DNA of 64,000 bases, from positions 21,409,789-21,473,788 of the forward strand of contig NC_089792.1 in the NCBI RefSeq assembly GCF_040412425.1. Reading direction: 5' to 3'. Below, in pieces: positions 24,096 to 35,332 of this stretch (position 1 is the stretch's first letter; every line of letters starts with the position of its first letter). The notes under the pieces are model-generated. The model was not told the DNA's origin. It saw only the letters and a list, made by a program, of their open reading frames with translations, and searched no databases. A program made the translations under genes and the position numbers. Source of the stretch: Macrobrachium rosenbergii (taxonomy: Eukaryota > Arthropoda > Malacostraca > Decapoda > Palaemonidae).

Positions 24096-25030
24096 GACGC
24101 CCGAGCTGCTACCTTGCCTGGCGTCCCGGCTACCCTGGCACGGTGCCAGCTACATCCTGAGAGCACCCAGCGCCCGACGCCAGTTCCCCATAGTCTGGTG
24201 CCAACTCTCTCCTGCTGCTAGCCCACTTATTTTGTATCCCTCAGTTCCTTCCCATGCCATTGCCAGTCTTGCGTCTGAGTTAACAGAAGTTAACCTTGTA
24301 ATAGTGAAGTATTGTGCAGTGGAGTATGTGTCTACTTGTCCCCCAATGCTCTTAGACAAAGGTCCCTGTCCTGCTCCCCTGCACTGGGGAGAAGACATAC
24401 TGGAGGTCCAAGGGAGGTTGGGGGGATTACTCATGGGTAGTCGCCCCCTCAGTCGAGCCTGTTGTCCGGTTCCAGGTATTGACCAACAGCCACTGGAAAG
24501 GCGTCTTACTGGATGTGTGGTGTAGGAGGTGGCTATCTGGCCCCTTGGATCTCCTAAACCCAGTCCCCTGTCCCGCTCCCCCACACTGGGGAGAAGACAT
24601 ACTAAAGTCAGTGGGAGTCCAAAGGGTTTGCCCCAGGGTAGTTGCCTCCTCGGTCAAGCCTGTTGTCCACAGGTGTCAACGGACAGCCTTTGAAAAGGTG
24701 TCCATAGGCTAAGGATGTGCATTCTTTGTAGAAGTGCTGATGGCGTGTTTTCTAGTGATTCTCTGCCACTGAAAAGACTTGTTTCAGCTGCTGACTGCCC
24801 AAGCACCCAGTGTCCAGGCATCCAGTGTCCGAGTTAACACCTGTGCCAGCTCTTCAGTACCAGGCTATACAACCTGCTCACAAGCATTTTGTCTCTCTTC
24901 AGTCTGTTTTCCACCTTCGCCTGATAGCTCAAGACAAGCTGACACTACTTCCTTTTTGCGTCAATTAGTGTTTCAGAGTCCTGTCTTTTGCGGACAGGGA
25001 CTGTTGTGTCCGAAAGTTTTGAGCTGCTTG
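24096..25030 (+). pseudogene. DIRS C gag-like region with internal duplication
   Basis: The region is rich in Pro, Ser and Ala codons and carries the GGGAGAAGACATACT landmark found in A (12489) and B (31805). Here the landmark appears twice, at about 24388 and 24590, so a segment of about 202 bp is duplicated in tandem. A proline-rich stretch with AGCACCCAG/TCCAG units at 24800-24830 recalls the heptad array of B. No frame stays open for more than about 144 codons. The open frames on the opposite strand here are shadows. Confidence 0.6.
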
Positions 25031-25379
25031 TAGGAAGTTCCCTTCTCTGGCATTTTCTTCATCCTCCTAGGAGTCTCAGGGAGTTGGGAGTTTGTTTTCC
25101 TTTGTTAAGGGAGCAAGTCTAGTGCCTTTTGTCTTTCCTCCATCTGGTACTTCAACAAACTTAAGCCTGCTTGTCGAAGATTGCACCAAGATTTCCAAGT
25201 AAGGTCTTTCTTGTCTGACAACAGGAGCACTGGCTAGAAGATAAGGACTCTTTTAGCATGTTTTTCAAGAGGCATAGGCTAGGAGTGTCTCTTAGTTCTG
25301 TCCGGTTTAGACAACGACAGTCGAGATAGCTTTTAGTGTTTTCTGCTATCATCTTTGGGTCTCTAGAAGAGAGAACTTT

Positions 25380-26500
25380 AGTGACATAGTCGTACCCAGC
25401 CTACCTTACAGTCTCCGTCACTGAGTCAGCTTTTGGGATGTCAATCTCAATCTTGGAAAATTAGTGGATGAGTCTACAGGGACTCTGTCTTCCACCGAGT
25501 TGTTTTTTCAAGTTCGTCAGACTTCATAGAGTTTTGCTTTTCTTCCTCTGGGCCAGCACTTCCTATCAGCACCCATTCCCGAATGCCTGGAATCAAGCTC
25601 CAGGCACCATCTTCCTGGCGAGGATTCCCTTTCTCCCGACTTCTATTCTAGAGTGCCTGGCACTGTCTAGAGACTATTGTGTCAGTCTGCAGGATTTTGT
25701 CATACCTGGTTTTGGGCAGGCCTCTGTTTTCCTGTGACCAGGCTTTTGTGTCCCTTACGGGTTTTTTCAAGCCTTATAAATGTGCCAGATGTTAGTTCTA
25801 CCACGTACATTTTCACTTATGTCTACAGACTGTACAAGGTATCGTCAAGTTCACACAAATCGTTTTCAAGTCCAGTAAGAAGTTGTTTCCACACTGATGT
25901 TCCAAACTGTCAAGAATCAGCAGGAAGGCTACAAGTTTGCTGAGTTGTCCAGGAGACTTTATAATATTTCATCTTCTCTCTCTCACTCTCTCTCTCTCTC
26001 TCTCTCTGTCTGTCCTCTCATTTAGGAGTTTTCTCTGATTATGTCTGTCTCCCGGGACAACTGATTGTCATCTCCCTTCGAAGAAAGATTGTAGGTTTTG
26101 AGATCGTACTAGGTCAGGGAATCACACCCGAACTCCATCATCTTTTTCCTTAGTCCCAGTCTTCAGTTGGACCTGCAGTAGTGGCTGTCCGAATTTAAGC
26201 TTTCGGAAGAATTCCCTCTTCTCAAGCCTAGTCTTAACTGCTTCTTTCTCCTTGTTCTAGTAGGAGGAGCCTTCACACATATGCTAGAGAACTGAAAGTC
26301 ATTCACTTAAGGCTTGAGGTTCTTCTTGTCTCTTGCTCACCCCTAGACTGCAGTTTTCCTTTAGACTAAACCACAGTCCTTATGTTTTTTCCTTGAGCAC
26401 TTGCAACCAAGCAACAAGAAGGCTTTGCTGCAGACATTAAATAGAGTTTTTTCTAACTCAACTGGAATTTCTGGTGGATGAGCTGAACCCTCAGAAACTC
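25380..26500 (+). pseudogene. DIRS C RT and RNase H relic
   Basis: Weak similarity to A is visible. Examples are TTGGACCTGCAGTAGTGGCTGTC near 26170 against GACCTGCAGTGGTGGCTGTC in A, a GAGAACTGAAAG-TCA-TTCA-TTAGG RNase H stretch near 26285, and GGATGAGCTGAACCC near 26475. No catalytic RT motif survives. A (CT)n microsatellite near 25974-26008 interrupts it. The call rests on position between gag and recombinase as much as on sequence. Confidence 0.55.
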
Positions 26501-26809
26501 ACTCTTACTGCTAAGTGGACTTTGAATCCCCTGATCTGTCGGGTTTTGTGCTTCTATGGGATAAGCCAACCTTGTCTGTGTGTCACCTTAAAGGAACCTT
26601 CTATCTTGGGCAACAGACACCAAACTGCAAGATTGTTCCAACCTGGACCTCCACAATCTTCCGCCATTCAACATGGTCAGTGAAGGTCTGAACTCTGTTT
26701 CAGGCTCATCAGTACGTTGCGACATGCCTCGCAACTCCACTCTGAACCATGATTTAAGGTACCCGTTTTGCTATGATTGATTGGTGGATTCTCTCTTCAA
26801 GAGACACCA

Positions 26810-27780
26810 CCAAGGGTGGTACGCTTTTATGTAGACAGGTTTTGGGCTGCCCAGGTTCTGGTCAGGAAGGAGGGGATTTTTCAGAGGTACTACTAGAGGC
26901 ATTTGAAAGATGCAGACGTCATCTTCTAGCTTGGTCTACCACGTAAGTGAACAATGCTCTGAATCGGGTGTCTCAGACTCTAAGTTTCTTCTTCTGAGAC
27001 ACTTATGGCTCATGGCAGCATTGCCTTTTTTCATTGGAGAGGATGTAGGGTCTCTCATATTCCTCCGTTTTTAAGATTATTGAGCTATGTCTGTCTCAGT
27101 AGCATGGTTTGCTAGTTTACCCTGGAATTTATTAACCAGGAATAATTATCATTACATGATCTGAAACTGCATTTTCTCCCAAGAACTTAATGGAAAAGAA
27201 GACAATCTTAACAGCCTGGGAGAATGCTCAGGGCTCCCCAAAACACCCACCAGCCCAAGCCTTTCCCTTGCCTGACTTCCAGCCCAGCCTGGCACCAGCT
27301 CTGCCCCAAGCTCCTAGGAGTGCCCACCCACCAGCTCTTGACCAGAATAATTATCTGGCAACCAGCTCAGTTGGCACTACCTACAGCCTGGCACTAGCTC
27401 AGTACAACTAACGCCTGGCGCCAGCTGCTGGTCATTTGGTCCCAATCTCCCCACATCCTTGGCCCTGGGGAGGAGTAGAAAGCTCTCTATTCTGTCAGAA
27501 TTTTCATGTATTACCTGAGCAGGATTGGAAACACGGGCATTTCATAACCTGTAGTGTTCTGACAAGGATGCTTTTTCTAACCATTGAACAACTTTCTTTA
27601 CCTTAGTTCAGGAGAGCATGTACCTGCCCATTTAAGTACATCCTACAATCGACCTACTGGAGGTGTAATCGATTTTTGCTTCTCACTTCTTCAGAAAGTT
27701 TAAACAGTGTTTAAAACTTTTTTTTTGCAGTACCTTGCATTTATTAGTAACTGGCTCGGCATCGCAGAAGGAAGCAGAGG
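26810..27780 (+). pseudogene. DIRS C tyrosine recombinase relic with a foreign proline-rich block
   Basis: The start matches A (GTCAGGAAGG, then TTTTTCAGAGG, then AGATGCAGACGTCATCTTCTAGC). The end matches A again from about 27620 (GACCTACTGGAGGTG, then TTTTTGCTTCTCAC). Between them, 27190-27480 is unlike A and is full of CTGGCACCAGCTC-type proline/alanine coding sequence. At the expected nucleophile, ASH-F replaces Tyr with Phe. The recombinase is dead. Confidence 0.6.
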
Positions 27781-28306
27781 ACTTTCTCCTACTTTCTCTT
27801 CACCTTGTAGTAAGGTAATGAGTGTTGTGAGAGCCGGGGAGTACAATGTATCTGGAGCACCCACCACTTTCAGTGGATGGGTCGTGGTCTTTTTCCAGTG
27901 CAGGTGACAATGTTATTTGGTTGTTTTATATTGTGGTACTGTCCCCAGGGCAAGGGCACTTTTGAAGTTTTGCAGGTACTTTCGAAGTGTTGCTAACCTT
28001 CGGTTAGCTCCACTGCAAAACTTCCAATTATGCTTTGCTAGCCAGCAGTGAACTTCCCTGGCTACAAGTCCCCACTGAAGTAGGGGCAACCCTTGGCTAA
28101 ACTGCTACGCCCACTACAGATTAAGATGAGCACCGATCAGAGGCAATTTCTGTTGCAGGCCTCTCTTAACTAATAAGGAACTACAAGCATTGTATTCAAT
28201 GCTAGCAATTTTTCTATTTCAGATTCATTACATGACTTAATGTTTTGAGCAGAATACTGTATGTCCATTTATCCCGCCTCCTTTCAATGTGGAGTCAGCT
28301 ATGTAA

Positions 28307-28390
28307 TTACAGTACTTGGTAAGTCTCTTATATAAAAATTACGTTTTTATGATAAAATAAAGTTTTATATTTACCTACCAAGTAATTACA
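28307..28390 (+). repeat. Internal complementary region of DIRS C
   Basis: Reads ACTTGGTAAGTCTCTTATAT into a short palindrome and back out through TTTACCTACCAAGTAATTACA, joining the two element ends back to back. Confidence 0.75.
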
Positions 28391-28429
28391 TGATTGAAGC
28401 CCTCCCTCCTCCCCTCCGAAGGACATAAG

Positions 28430-28600
28430 GCATCAACAGAATGAGGTTGTCTGATAGTAGTTCCTGGTATTCCCATTAGTGGGCGGGACCGGTCACCTGC
28501 ACTATACTTTGAGGCGCTACCCACGAATTTTTTTATTTAACCTGCTGCGCAAGGAAACTATAGGCAATGTAATTACTTGGTAAGTAAATATAAAACTTTA
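28430..28600 (+). repeat. Right inverted terminal repeat of DIRS C
   Basis: Inverted partner of 22850-23010. It ends in TTACTTGGTAAGTAAATATA, and the fold-back element begins about 35 bp further on. Confidence 0.85.
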
Positions 28601-28636
28601 TTTTATCATAAAAAAGGGATTTTGACAAAGGAAAAT

Positions 28637-28979
28637 CTATTTCTGGGGAAGACCTGTTCACCCAGTGAAATGGTTCCAATAGCACTCATTTCTATAGGTA
28701 TAACTATTGCTAAATATAACAGAGAAAAAGCTATCCATAATGCCGGGGTTAACCCCGGATCGCTCACCATAACGGTGTCGGTATGCACTAGGGGTGAGTG
28801 GACTCCACTATCACAGGTCTTCGTCCATAGACCTCTCTATTCTCAAAGCGATCCGGGGTTAGTAACCCCGCATTATGGATAGCTTTTTTCTCTGATATAT
28901 TTAGCAATAGTTATACCTATAGAAATGAGTGCTATTGGAACCATTTCACTGGGTGACACAGGTCGAGCCCAGAAATATA
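28637..28979. mobile_element. Fold-back element with about 130-bp inverted arms
   Basis: The left arm (28637-28764) and right arm (28847-28979) are near-perfect reverse complements: CACCCAGTGAAATGGTTCC, GAGTGCTATTGG, TATACCTATAGAAATGA and CCATAATGC are shared. The 82-bp loop is unique. Inside each arm, near the loop, GGGGTTAACCCCGGATCGCT forms a further small palindrome. No coding capacity. It lies directly beside the right end of DIRS C. Confidence 0.85.
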
Positions 28980-30880
28980 GTTTTTAAAAGTTTCTTCTAG
29001 AAAAACTTAGATTTTTCATTTTATTCAGATGTAGGTAAAAGTCATTTGAAGGTCACATTATTTTAATATGCAGTGTAGAAACCAGTGCCCATCCACTAAC
29101 TGTTACTAAAACATTTTATCAATTCTTTTAAAGGTTTTTAGTGTGATTACCAAACTTATAGACAGCTTAGCTTGTAAAATTGCTACATAGCCAAATTCTC
29201 ATTAACGTTAATTTAGTTTGTTGTTTTACACTGAAATGTGAATCCTTGGTGCACTGAATTATTATTCATCTAATATGTAAATATAGCCTTCACCAAGTAG
29301 TGCAGACCTTAGATGATTCAGCTCTGTGGTAGATTTGACTCCTGGTCTGAATAAAAACTATTTCCATACTACGTCATAAACATTTTTGCTGCATCACTTA
29401 AAACAAATCCTTAGGAGCCTTATCAAAATACACTAGCGTGGTTTGCACAACCATGTTAGTTGGAGCACGTCATGGTATAGTTCTCGTGATGCTTGCTGTA
29501 ATGAATAGCAATAGTACAGTACTTCTGTGGTGTTGGTATATGAGCTTTTTATTTTCTTCGCAGGCAGTATAGATATTGCATTTTTGTAATAACAAAAGAG
29601 TTACAAGAACTACAGCTCCTTCAGATCATTCAACAATCTAACAGATTCCATGGAAGAATTGCAGATTATCTAAAAATCTTATTTTTACTTATGGTCAGCT
29701 TTTTTTTTTTTTTTTTTATTAAAAAATCACTGGTACAGTACTTCTTTGTAACCAAATCTTACCATGTACAGTAAGTCACCCCAGAGCCTTTGGCTTTTCC
29801 AATAACACTTTTTATTGTTATTGGTCTTTTGTTTAGACATTTTTTAACAAGCAAGTTTTGGTATGTCGCATCATTTTTGCAAGGCCATTATGTGGTCAGA
29901 TAACTGGTGCTTAACTGAGAAATTTTCCATCCTATTGTCAACTGCTGTGTAATTAGTAACACACATTGTTGTCAGTGCCGCCTCCTGTTTTAGTTTTACC
30001 AAGCAGTATCAGCTAAAGAACCTTCCAGTCTCAATAAATGATTTTAAGCTTTTAGGAATTGTTCCAGCTGAGTTCCTGATTATTATTAGTCATTGTCATA
30101 TGGGAATCACCAATACTGTAGCCCCATTTAGTATAGCAATCTGTTCCCCTTAAGGCACAAAACTTCGGAAAGCTTTTTCAGCACTATAATGGATTCTTAT
30201 AATGTCGTTTGGAAAAGAAAATTGTAGCAGGTATTAGCTTATATTGGTAAATATATCCAGGGGCCTGCTATTCAGGATTAAAAAGATATTTAAATATGAT
30301 ATCTAAAGTGATTCATTAAGGTAAACTGTATTATTCCAGGCTCATTGCAAATATATATATGCTGTTCAAAGTTATGCTTTTACTTGTTGGCATTTTTTTT
30401 TTTCACTTTTAACTGCTACAAAAATACGGGCTTATACAAGTTCTGGTTTATTAGTTTTAGAATACAGAGATGATTTTGAAAGTGTTATTGATACCCTTAT
30501 GAAAGTGAGATATGCATTGGAAGCTGTTTGGTAGGAATTTTCAGGGTGTACTTTGTTTTTGTCTTAACTGAAGCCACCACGACTAAATATACAAACAATG
30601 TCCCACAATTAGTAGAAATGTATGATATTGTTATCTTCAAACTATACAGTAGAATAAACACCCATGGATATATAAACCTTTAGGAGTCCTTGGGCACTAT
30701 ACCAACTTGAGGCCCCCCTCATCTTTAAATTTTTCAGCTGTCCACCCACCAATTTATACCTTATTACATCACCTTAATTGCAGCAAGCACATAAAAAAGA
30801 CAATTTTGTTTTAAAATATGTGACACTGTAAAGTAAAATTCATAGCATTTCTATATTCAGAAGCCTTGTTTACTGTAATT

Positions 30881-31090
30881 TTCATATAAGTAACTTACCA
30901 AGTAATTACATAGCTAATGGATCAACCCTCGGGGGAGGAGCTTTTTGAAGTTAGCGGCAGCACTTCTTTTGTTTTTATATAAGTGACAGCCCCACCCACT
31001 ACCGGGGAACACAGGAACTACTTGGCAGCCATGAGTCAATTTGTTTCTGTCAGCCATGGTGTAAACATCGTACCATTTGTAGCAGCTTTT
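30881..31090 (+). repeat. Left terminal repeat and leader of DIRS B
   Basis: Shares ACCAAGTAATTACATAGCTA with A and C, then GTCAATTTGTTTCTGTCAGC and ACCATTTGTAGCAGCTTTTT with A's leader at about 11727-11781. Confidence 0.75.
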
Positions 31091-31214
31091 TTTGGATTTT
31101 CCCTGCATTTCATTCGTATTCGGAGAAGTAAAATTGTTTCATTCTGTTTGCGCTCAGGCTATAGGCAGTGTATTTTTGGCAGTTCTGATTAGTTTTCAGT
31201 AGATTACTTAGAAT

Positions 31215-32218
31215 TATGTCTGATATAGTCATTCGAGTATTTGCTGTTTTACCAAGTTAACCTGCAAGAATAGGCTAACCAAAGCTTGTTACGATCCTCA
31301 TACGATCTGTGCCAAATGTAGGGACAAGATTGTAGTGTTAATAATACCTGTAAGGAGTGTTCAACGTGGGAAGATAAACAGTGGAAAGACCTTAAGTCTC
31401 ATTTTGATAAGTTAGAGAGAGAGAGAAAGAGGAAAGTGGTTTCTACAGCAGAAAAATACTCTCATAGTTTAGAGGCTGCACCAACACCTAGTTTGGAGGT
31501 TAGCTATGTTACTCTCCCTTCTTCTACTATTCCTGCTGTTTCTCCCACTGTTCAGCCTTCTCCTCCTTGCCTGGCTCCCATGCTTCCGATCCTGATGCCA
31601 TCATCAGTTTAGAGTCTAGATTTGATTAGAAACTTAATCTAGTAGTAAGTACTGTTGCTGAATTGGGGTTTTCTCTTAGAGTGAATATGGAAAAAGTGTT
31701 TTCAGAGAAAGTGCAAAGTGATAGTGCATTGCAAGTGGAGGAGATGGCTATCTGTCCTGTCGGTTCTCTTAGACCAAGGTCCCAGTCCTGCTCCCCAAAA
31801 CCTGGGAGAAGACATACTAAAAGTCCAAGGGAGGCCAATGGGGTTTGCCCACAGGTAGTTGCCCCCTCAGCCACACCTGTTGGCCACTCCCAGGTTCAAC
31901 AGACAGCCACTGGAAAGGCTTGTCTAAGAATATCCATCCATCATCCTCCAGCTCTTGAGACGACTACAGTGTGGACAAGAAATGCCGTAAACGTTACCTG
32001 GACTCTTCCTGACCCCTAAGCTCCCTTCTGAAATCCTTGGTTGGTGTTCAAACCCTCTGCCTGTTTAGCGGTTCAAGCAGACTACGAGTAGTCGTAGATC
32101 ATCTTGCAGTTACTCCGTGGATCCTTTTCTTCCAGACCCTGCCCATCAGCGCCCACCTGTCTCCCTGGGACAGTCAGGAGACCTTCTCACTTGAGCGCCT
32201 GGCTTATGCTCCTGAGCA
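31215..32218 (+). pseudogene. DIRS B gag-like protein, 5' part (frameshifted)
   Basis: It starts near an ATG at 31215 matching the ATG at 11899 in A. A cysteine cluster like A's is present but split between frames (TICAKC in one, CKECSTWEDKQW in another). Later, an open frame at 31663-32019 reads SDSALQVEEMAICP and SPKPGRRHTKSPR. The last piece, 32037-32225, ends in ETFSLERLAYAPEH, the first units of the proline heptad array, where the SINE insertion cuts it. The presumed role is the structural/nucleic-acid binding protein of the DIRS particle, inferred from position. Confidence 0.65.
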
Positions 32219-32551
32219 TTCATGAGAAAATGTAAATTAATTGATAAAGTGTAAAAAGTAATTTATGAAAATACAAAAGCCCACAGAGCAACTAATATAA
32301 AAAAATCCGAATGTTAAAAATCTTAAGTTACGTATTCTGAATTTTATCATTACTCAGTTTTATTTATTTTTTTATTGTACAGATGGAAACTTGAGTAAAT
32401 GTATTTAATGTGTGGAAGCATATACCTTTTTGCATATTTTTAAAATTTCATTATTCATTCATCATTTAGTCCCAGTGCTTAGCCCTACGAGACCTGTTAA
32501 TTAGCTCAGTGGTCTGGTTAAACTATTATAATAATAATATGCTCCTGAGCA
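32219..32551 (+). mobile_element. SINE-like insertion in DIRS B gag with 14-bp target duplication
   Basis: TATGCTCCTGAGCA occurs at 32205-32218 and again at 32538-32551. The 319 bp between are AT-rich and end in TTAGCTCAGTGGTCTGGTTAAACT-like sequence followed by ATAATAATAA. This tail matches the repeat at 1568-1590. The gag heptad frame resumes directly after the second copy. The duplication and tail together show a LINE-type insertion younger than DIRS B. Confidence 0.8.
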
Positions 32552-32815
32552 CCCACATCTGGTTCCCAAGCACCAGGCGCCCACTTCTAAGTGCCCAGTG
32601 CCCCATCCTGAGCGCCCAACACCCGCTCCTGAGAGCCTGGCGCCCACTAGTAAGAGCCTGGCGCCTACCACTAAGTACCCGGCGCCTGCTACTAAGCGCC
32701 CGTTGCCCGCTTCTAAGCACCCGACGCCCCATCCTGAGCACCTAGTGCCCGTTCATGAGCTCCCAACACCTGCTCTTGAGGGCCCAGCGAACGCTTCCAG
32801 GCGCCCATCACCTTT
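32552..32815 (+). repeat. 21-bp coding minisatellite (7-residue units)
   Basis: About 12 units of 21 bp are in frame with gag. The pattern is roughly P-x-x-(E/K)-x-(P/L)-x. The DNA units read like GCTCCTGAGCGCCTGGCGCCC with changes. At least one unit lies before the SINE insertion, so the array was longer. Confidence 0.85.
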
Positions 32816-33941
32816 TATGTCCACTTCGAGGTTGCGGTCTCCTACGCCACCTCCCGTTAGACCTCCAGCACCGTCTCCTTCGCCTTTGGACCCTGTTGAA
32901 CCTGCTCTGGCTCCTATTAAGTGACAGTTAGCCGAGATTATGGACTTCCTGAAGAAAGCTCCTTCTGTTCCTAAGCCAGCTCAGGATGACCACCTGTCGC
33001 CAATTTCCCCTTCGGCATATGCTGCCCTACTGCGGTGTTTGATGGCGAATTTTCCTTTTTTTTTTACCCCAGCTGCCCCGTCCTCACCTGCCTCGATGTT
33101 CGTAATGAGGACCAGCCGGATGACAGTACACACCTCCCCAAGATGGTCCTTTCATCCTCCCCTCTTAAGTCAGTTACGGAAATGGGAGACTGGCTTTCCA
33201 CCAAAAGAGAGTAGGGTAAAGCGTCTTGCTTTTCCTCCTCATCTGGTTTGCAGGAGGTACTTGTCCTACGTGAGCAGGGAAGCTCCTTCTTTGGGAGTTG
33301 CTGACGCCTCCCAAGGGGATTTCCCTGGTCTGATTGACTCATCTCATCACTCTGCTTTCTTGTTGGCCAAGATCATGTTTTTGTCTGCAGAAATGGATCA
33401 TCTAGTGAAGGACATGTTCAAAATTTTTGAAGTCCTCAGTTTCCTTGATTGGGTTGTAGGTGCACTGGCCAAGAAAATAGAGGACCATCAAGATCTTGCT
33501 TCAGATATCGCCTCGGACTGGCTTGGGGTTCTGTCCTGTGCAGACAAAGCTGTTGGAGATGGTGCTTTAGAGCTTTCTGCCCTTGTTACTTTTGGGGCGC
33601 TGAAGAAACGAGAGCTCAGGTGCTCGTTTACTTCTAAGGGAGTTACCCAGACCCAAAAGTCAGCATTGATGTTCTCGCCCCTGGATAGGAATCATTTTTT
33701 CCCTCAGGACATGGTGAAAGAAATAGCATCGGACTTACAGAAGAAGATGACACAAGACTTGCTGACCCAGTCTTCTAGGCGTCCCAAGGACTTATCTCTT
33801 TTTCAAGCTAGGACCACCTTCCCCCTCCAGCAGCAGCCCTTTCATGGAGGGAGATCTCAGATGACATTTAGGTCCTGCGCAAGTGTCCGTTCCGCATACA
33901 GGACCATCAAGAAGAGCTCTTCCAAGCCAGTACAGAAGTGA
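32552..33941 (+). pseudogene. DIRS B gag-like protein, 3' part, open except one stop
   Basis: One frame runs from the SINE junction to the TGA at 33939-33941, broken only by a TGA at 32922-32924, probably a CGA-to-TGA change. The first 80 or so codons are proline heptads (for example PAPESLA, PTSKSLA, PTTKYPA). After them come a charged, helical region (EIMDFLKKAPSV) and a folded-looking domain of about 300 residues with LAKIMFLSAEMDHLVKDMFK. The end is basic (IKKSSSKPVQK). DIRS gag proteins have no strong domain signature, so the name rests on position before RT. Confidence 0.65.
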
Positions 33942-33986
33942 GACGGAAGTCCTTCATGCACTGGTAGGAGCCACACATCTAGAGTT

Positions 33987-34620
33987 TTGGGAGAAGTAGC
34001 TGATAAAAGGAGTGGAGCCCTGGATTATCAATGTTTTGAAGGCATTCCATTGTTGGAGAGAGCCCCTCCCCCCAGTCACCTCTTCCATTGCATTGATAGC
34101 GTACTTGGTAGGCTCCGAGAGACATTCAGGCCTATTGGAGGAAGTCTCCTCCCTCATACAGAAAAGGGCCATAGAAGAGGTTCAGAACACCAGCTCAGAG
34201 GGGTTTTACAATCATCGTTTTGTAGTACCAAGGCATCATGGGTTTGGAGACCAGTCCTGATGTAAGTGCCCTCAGTCACTTTGTCTTGAAGACAAAGTTC
34301 AAGATGGAGACAAGTCAATCAGTCCTTGCAGCCATCCACCAGGGCAACTGGATGGTAATCTTAGATGCGCAAGATGCATATTTTCATATCCCCATTCATC
34401 CAAGTTCCAGAAAATATCTAGGTTCGTCTTCCAAAACAAGGGTTAAGATTTGCCGGTTTCGGGCTCTTTGCTTTGGCTTTTCCACAACCCCTCAGGTGTT
34501 CACTCGAGTCCTCACTCCTCTGTCAAATTTGCTCCACTTAGTAGGGATCAACATCAGTCTTTACCTAGATGACTGGCTTCTTTGATCCCCGTTGAAGGAT
34601 AAGTGCGTGGAGGACCCACA
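33987..34620 (+). pseudogene. DIRS B reverse transcriptase (catalytic motifs present, frame broken)
   Basis: The 5' part is read at 34012-34260 (KRAIEEVQNTS, GFYNHRFVVPRH). It shifts frame near 34240 into 34238-34585. That frame has MVILDAQDAYFHIPIHP (motif A), then CFGFSTTPQVFTRVLTP, then YLDDWLL at 34562-34582 (motif C). The pattern DAYFHIPIHP and YLDDWL is typical of DIRS-group RTs. A TGA follows right after YLDDWLL. The catalytic aspartates survive, unlike in A. The enzyme copies the element's RNA in the cytoplasm or nucleus; here it cannot be made whole. Confidence 0.85.
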
Positions 34621-34981
34621 CAAGATTCTTCCTGTGACCCGGGAGCTGGTCCTTATAAATCTCCAGTAGTCCCAGTTGAGCCCTTCACAAGAAATTCTCT
34701 GTCTGGGAATGACACTGAATTTTTGGCTTTTCAGGCTTTTCTGTACCCCAAGAGGATATTCATCTGCCTTCAAACAGTCCAGGATTTTCTAGCCCTATCG
34801 TCTCGTTCGGCTCAACAATGGATGAGCCTATTGGGGACTCTGGCCTCCATAGAGATGTTCGTCAGACTGGGCTGATTACGGATGAGAGTTTTCTAGTTTT
34901 AACTGAAGGCCAACTGGAACAGGAAGACACAGCCAGACATTCATGTTTTTCTGATCACCCCAGAGATAAAATGGACCTGCA

Positions 34982-35332
34982 TTGGTGGCTGTCAGAAGAA
35001 AGGCTGTCCGAAGGGAGTCCCTTCATCATCTGAACCCTGACCTAGACTTCTATTCCGACGCCTCAGACATATGCTGGGGAGCCCTACTAAACAATCAAGA
35101 GGTCTCCAGGACATGGACCCCAGAACAATGGGACTCACATATTAATATAAGAGAGCAGAAGGCAGTTCAGCTAGGCCTTCAGAATTTTTCTCACCTGGTC
35201 TGCAACAAGACAGCCGTGGTGCAAGTGGACAATACCACCGCCTTAGCTTACATTCGCAAGCAAGGCACTACCCATTCCTTCTCTCCCTGCCAAGCCACAA
35301 GAGAATTGCTGTTGTGGGCAGACCAAAATTGA
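34982..35332 (+). pseudogene. DIRS B RNase H domain
   Basis: An open frame of 116 codons. DLDFYSDASDICWGALL gives the first active-site Asp, INIREQKAVQLGLQ the Glu, and VVQVDNTTALAYIRKQG the next Asp. This spacing is the RNase H fold as fused to DIRS RTs. It ends at WADQN and a TGA, at the same place as in A, so the stop may predate both copies or be a shared C-to-T hot spot. The next domain restarts in another frame. Confidence 0.83.

Larger units (their letters stand above)
22845..28610 (+). mobile_element. DIRS-type retrotransposon, copy C (both ends present, heavily decayed)
   Basis: The ends form inverted repeats of about 165 bp with high similarity (left 22850-23010, right 28430-28600). 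An internal complementary region lies at about 28307-28390. Segments matching A occur in the same order: gag pieces, RNase H, recombinase and the conserved 3' leader. The coding parts have drifted further from A and B than these two from each other, although C's terminal repeats match each other closely. C also has a tandem-repeat leader and a duplicated gag piece. No domain has an intact frame. Confidence 0.82.

Noticed and set aside
24150..24657. Minus-strand frames of up to 144 codons in DIRS C
   Set aside because: Antisense to the duplicated proline-rich gag; frames are open because of base composition.
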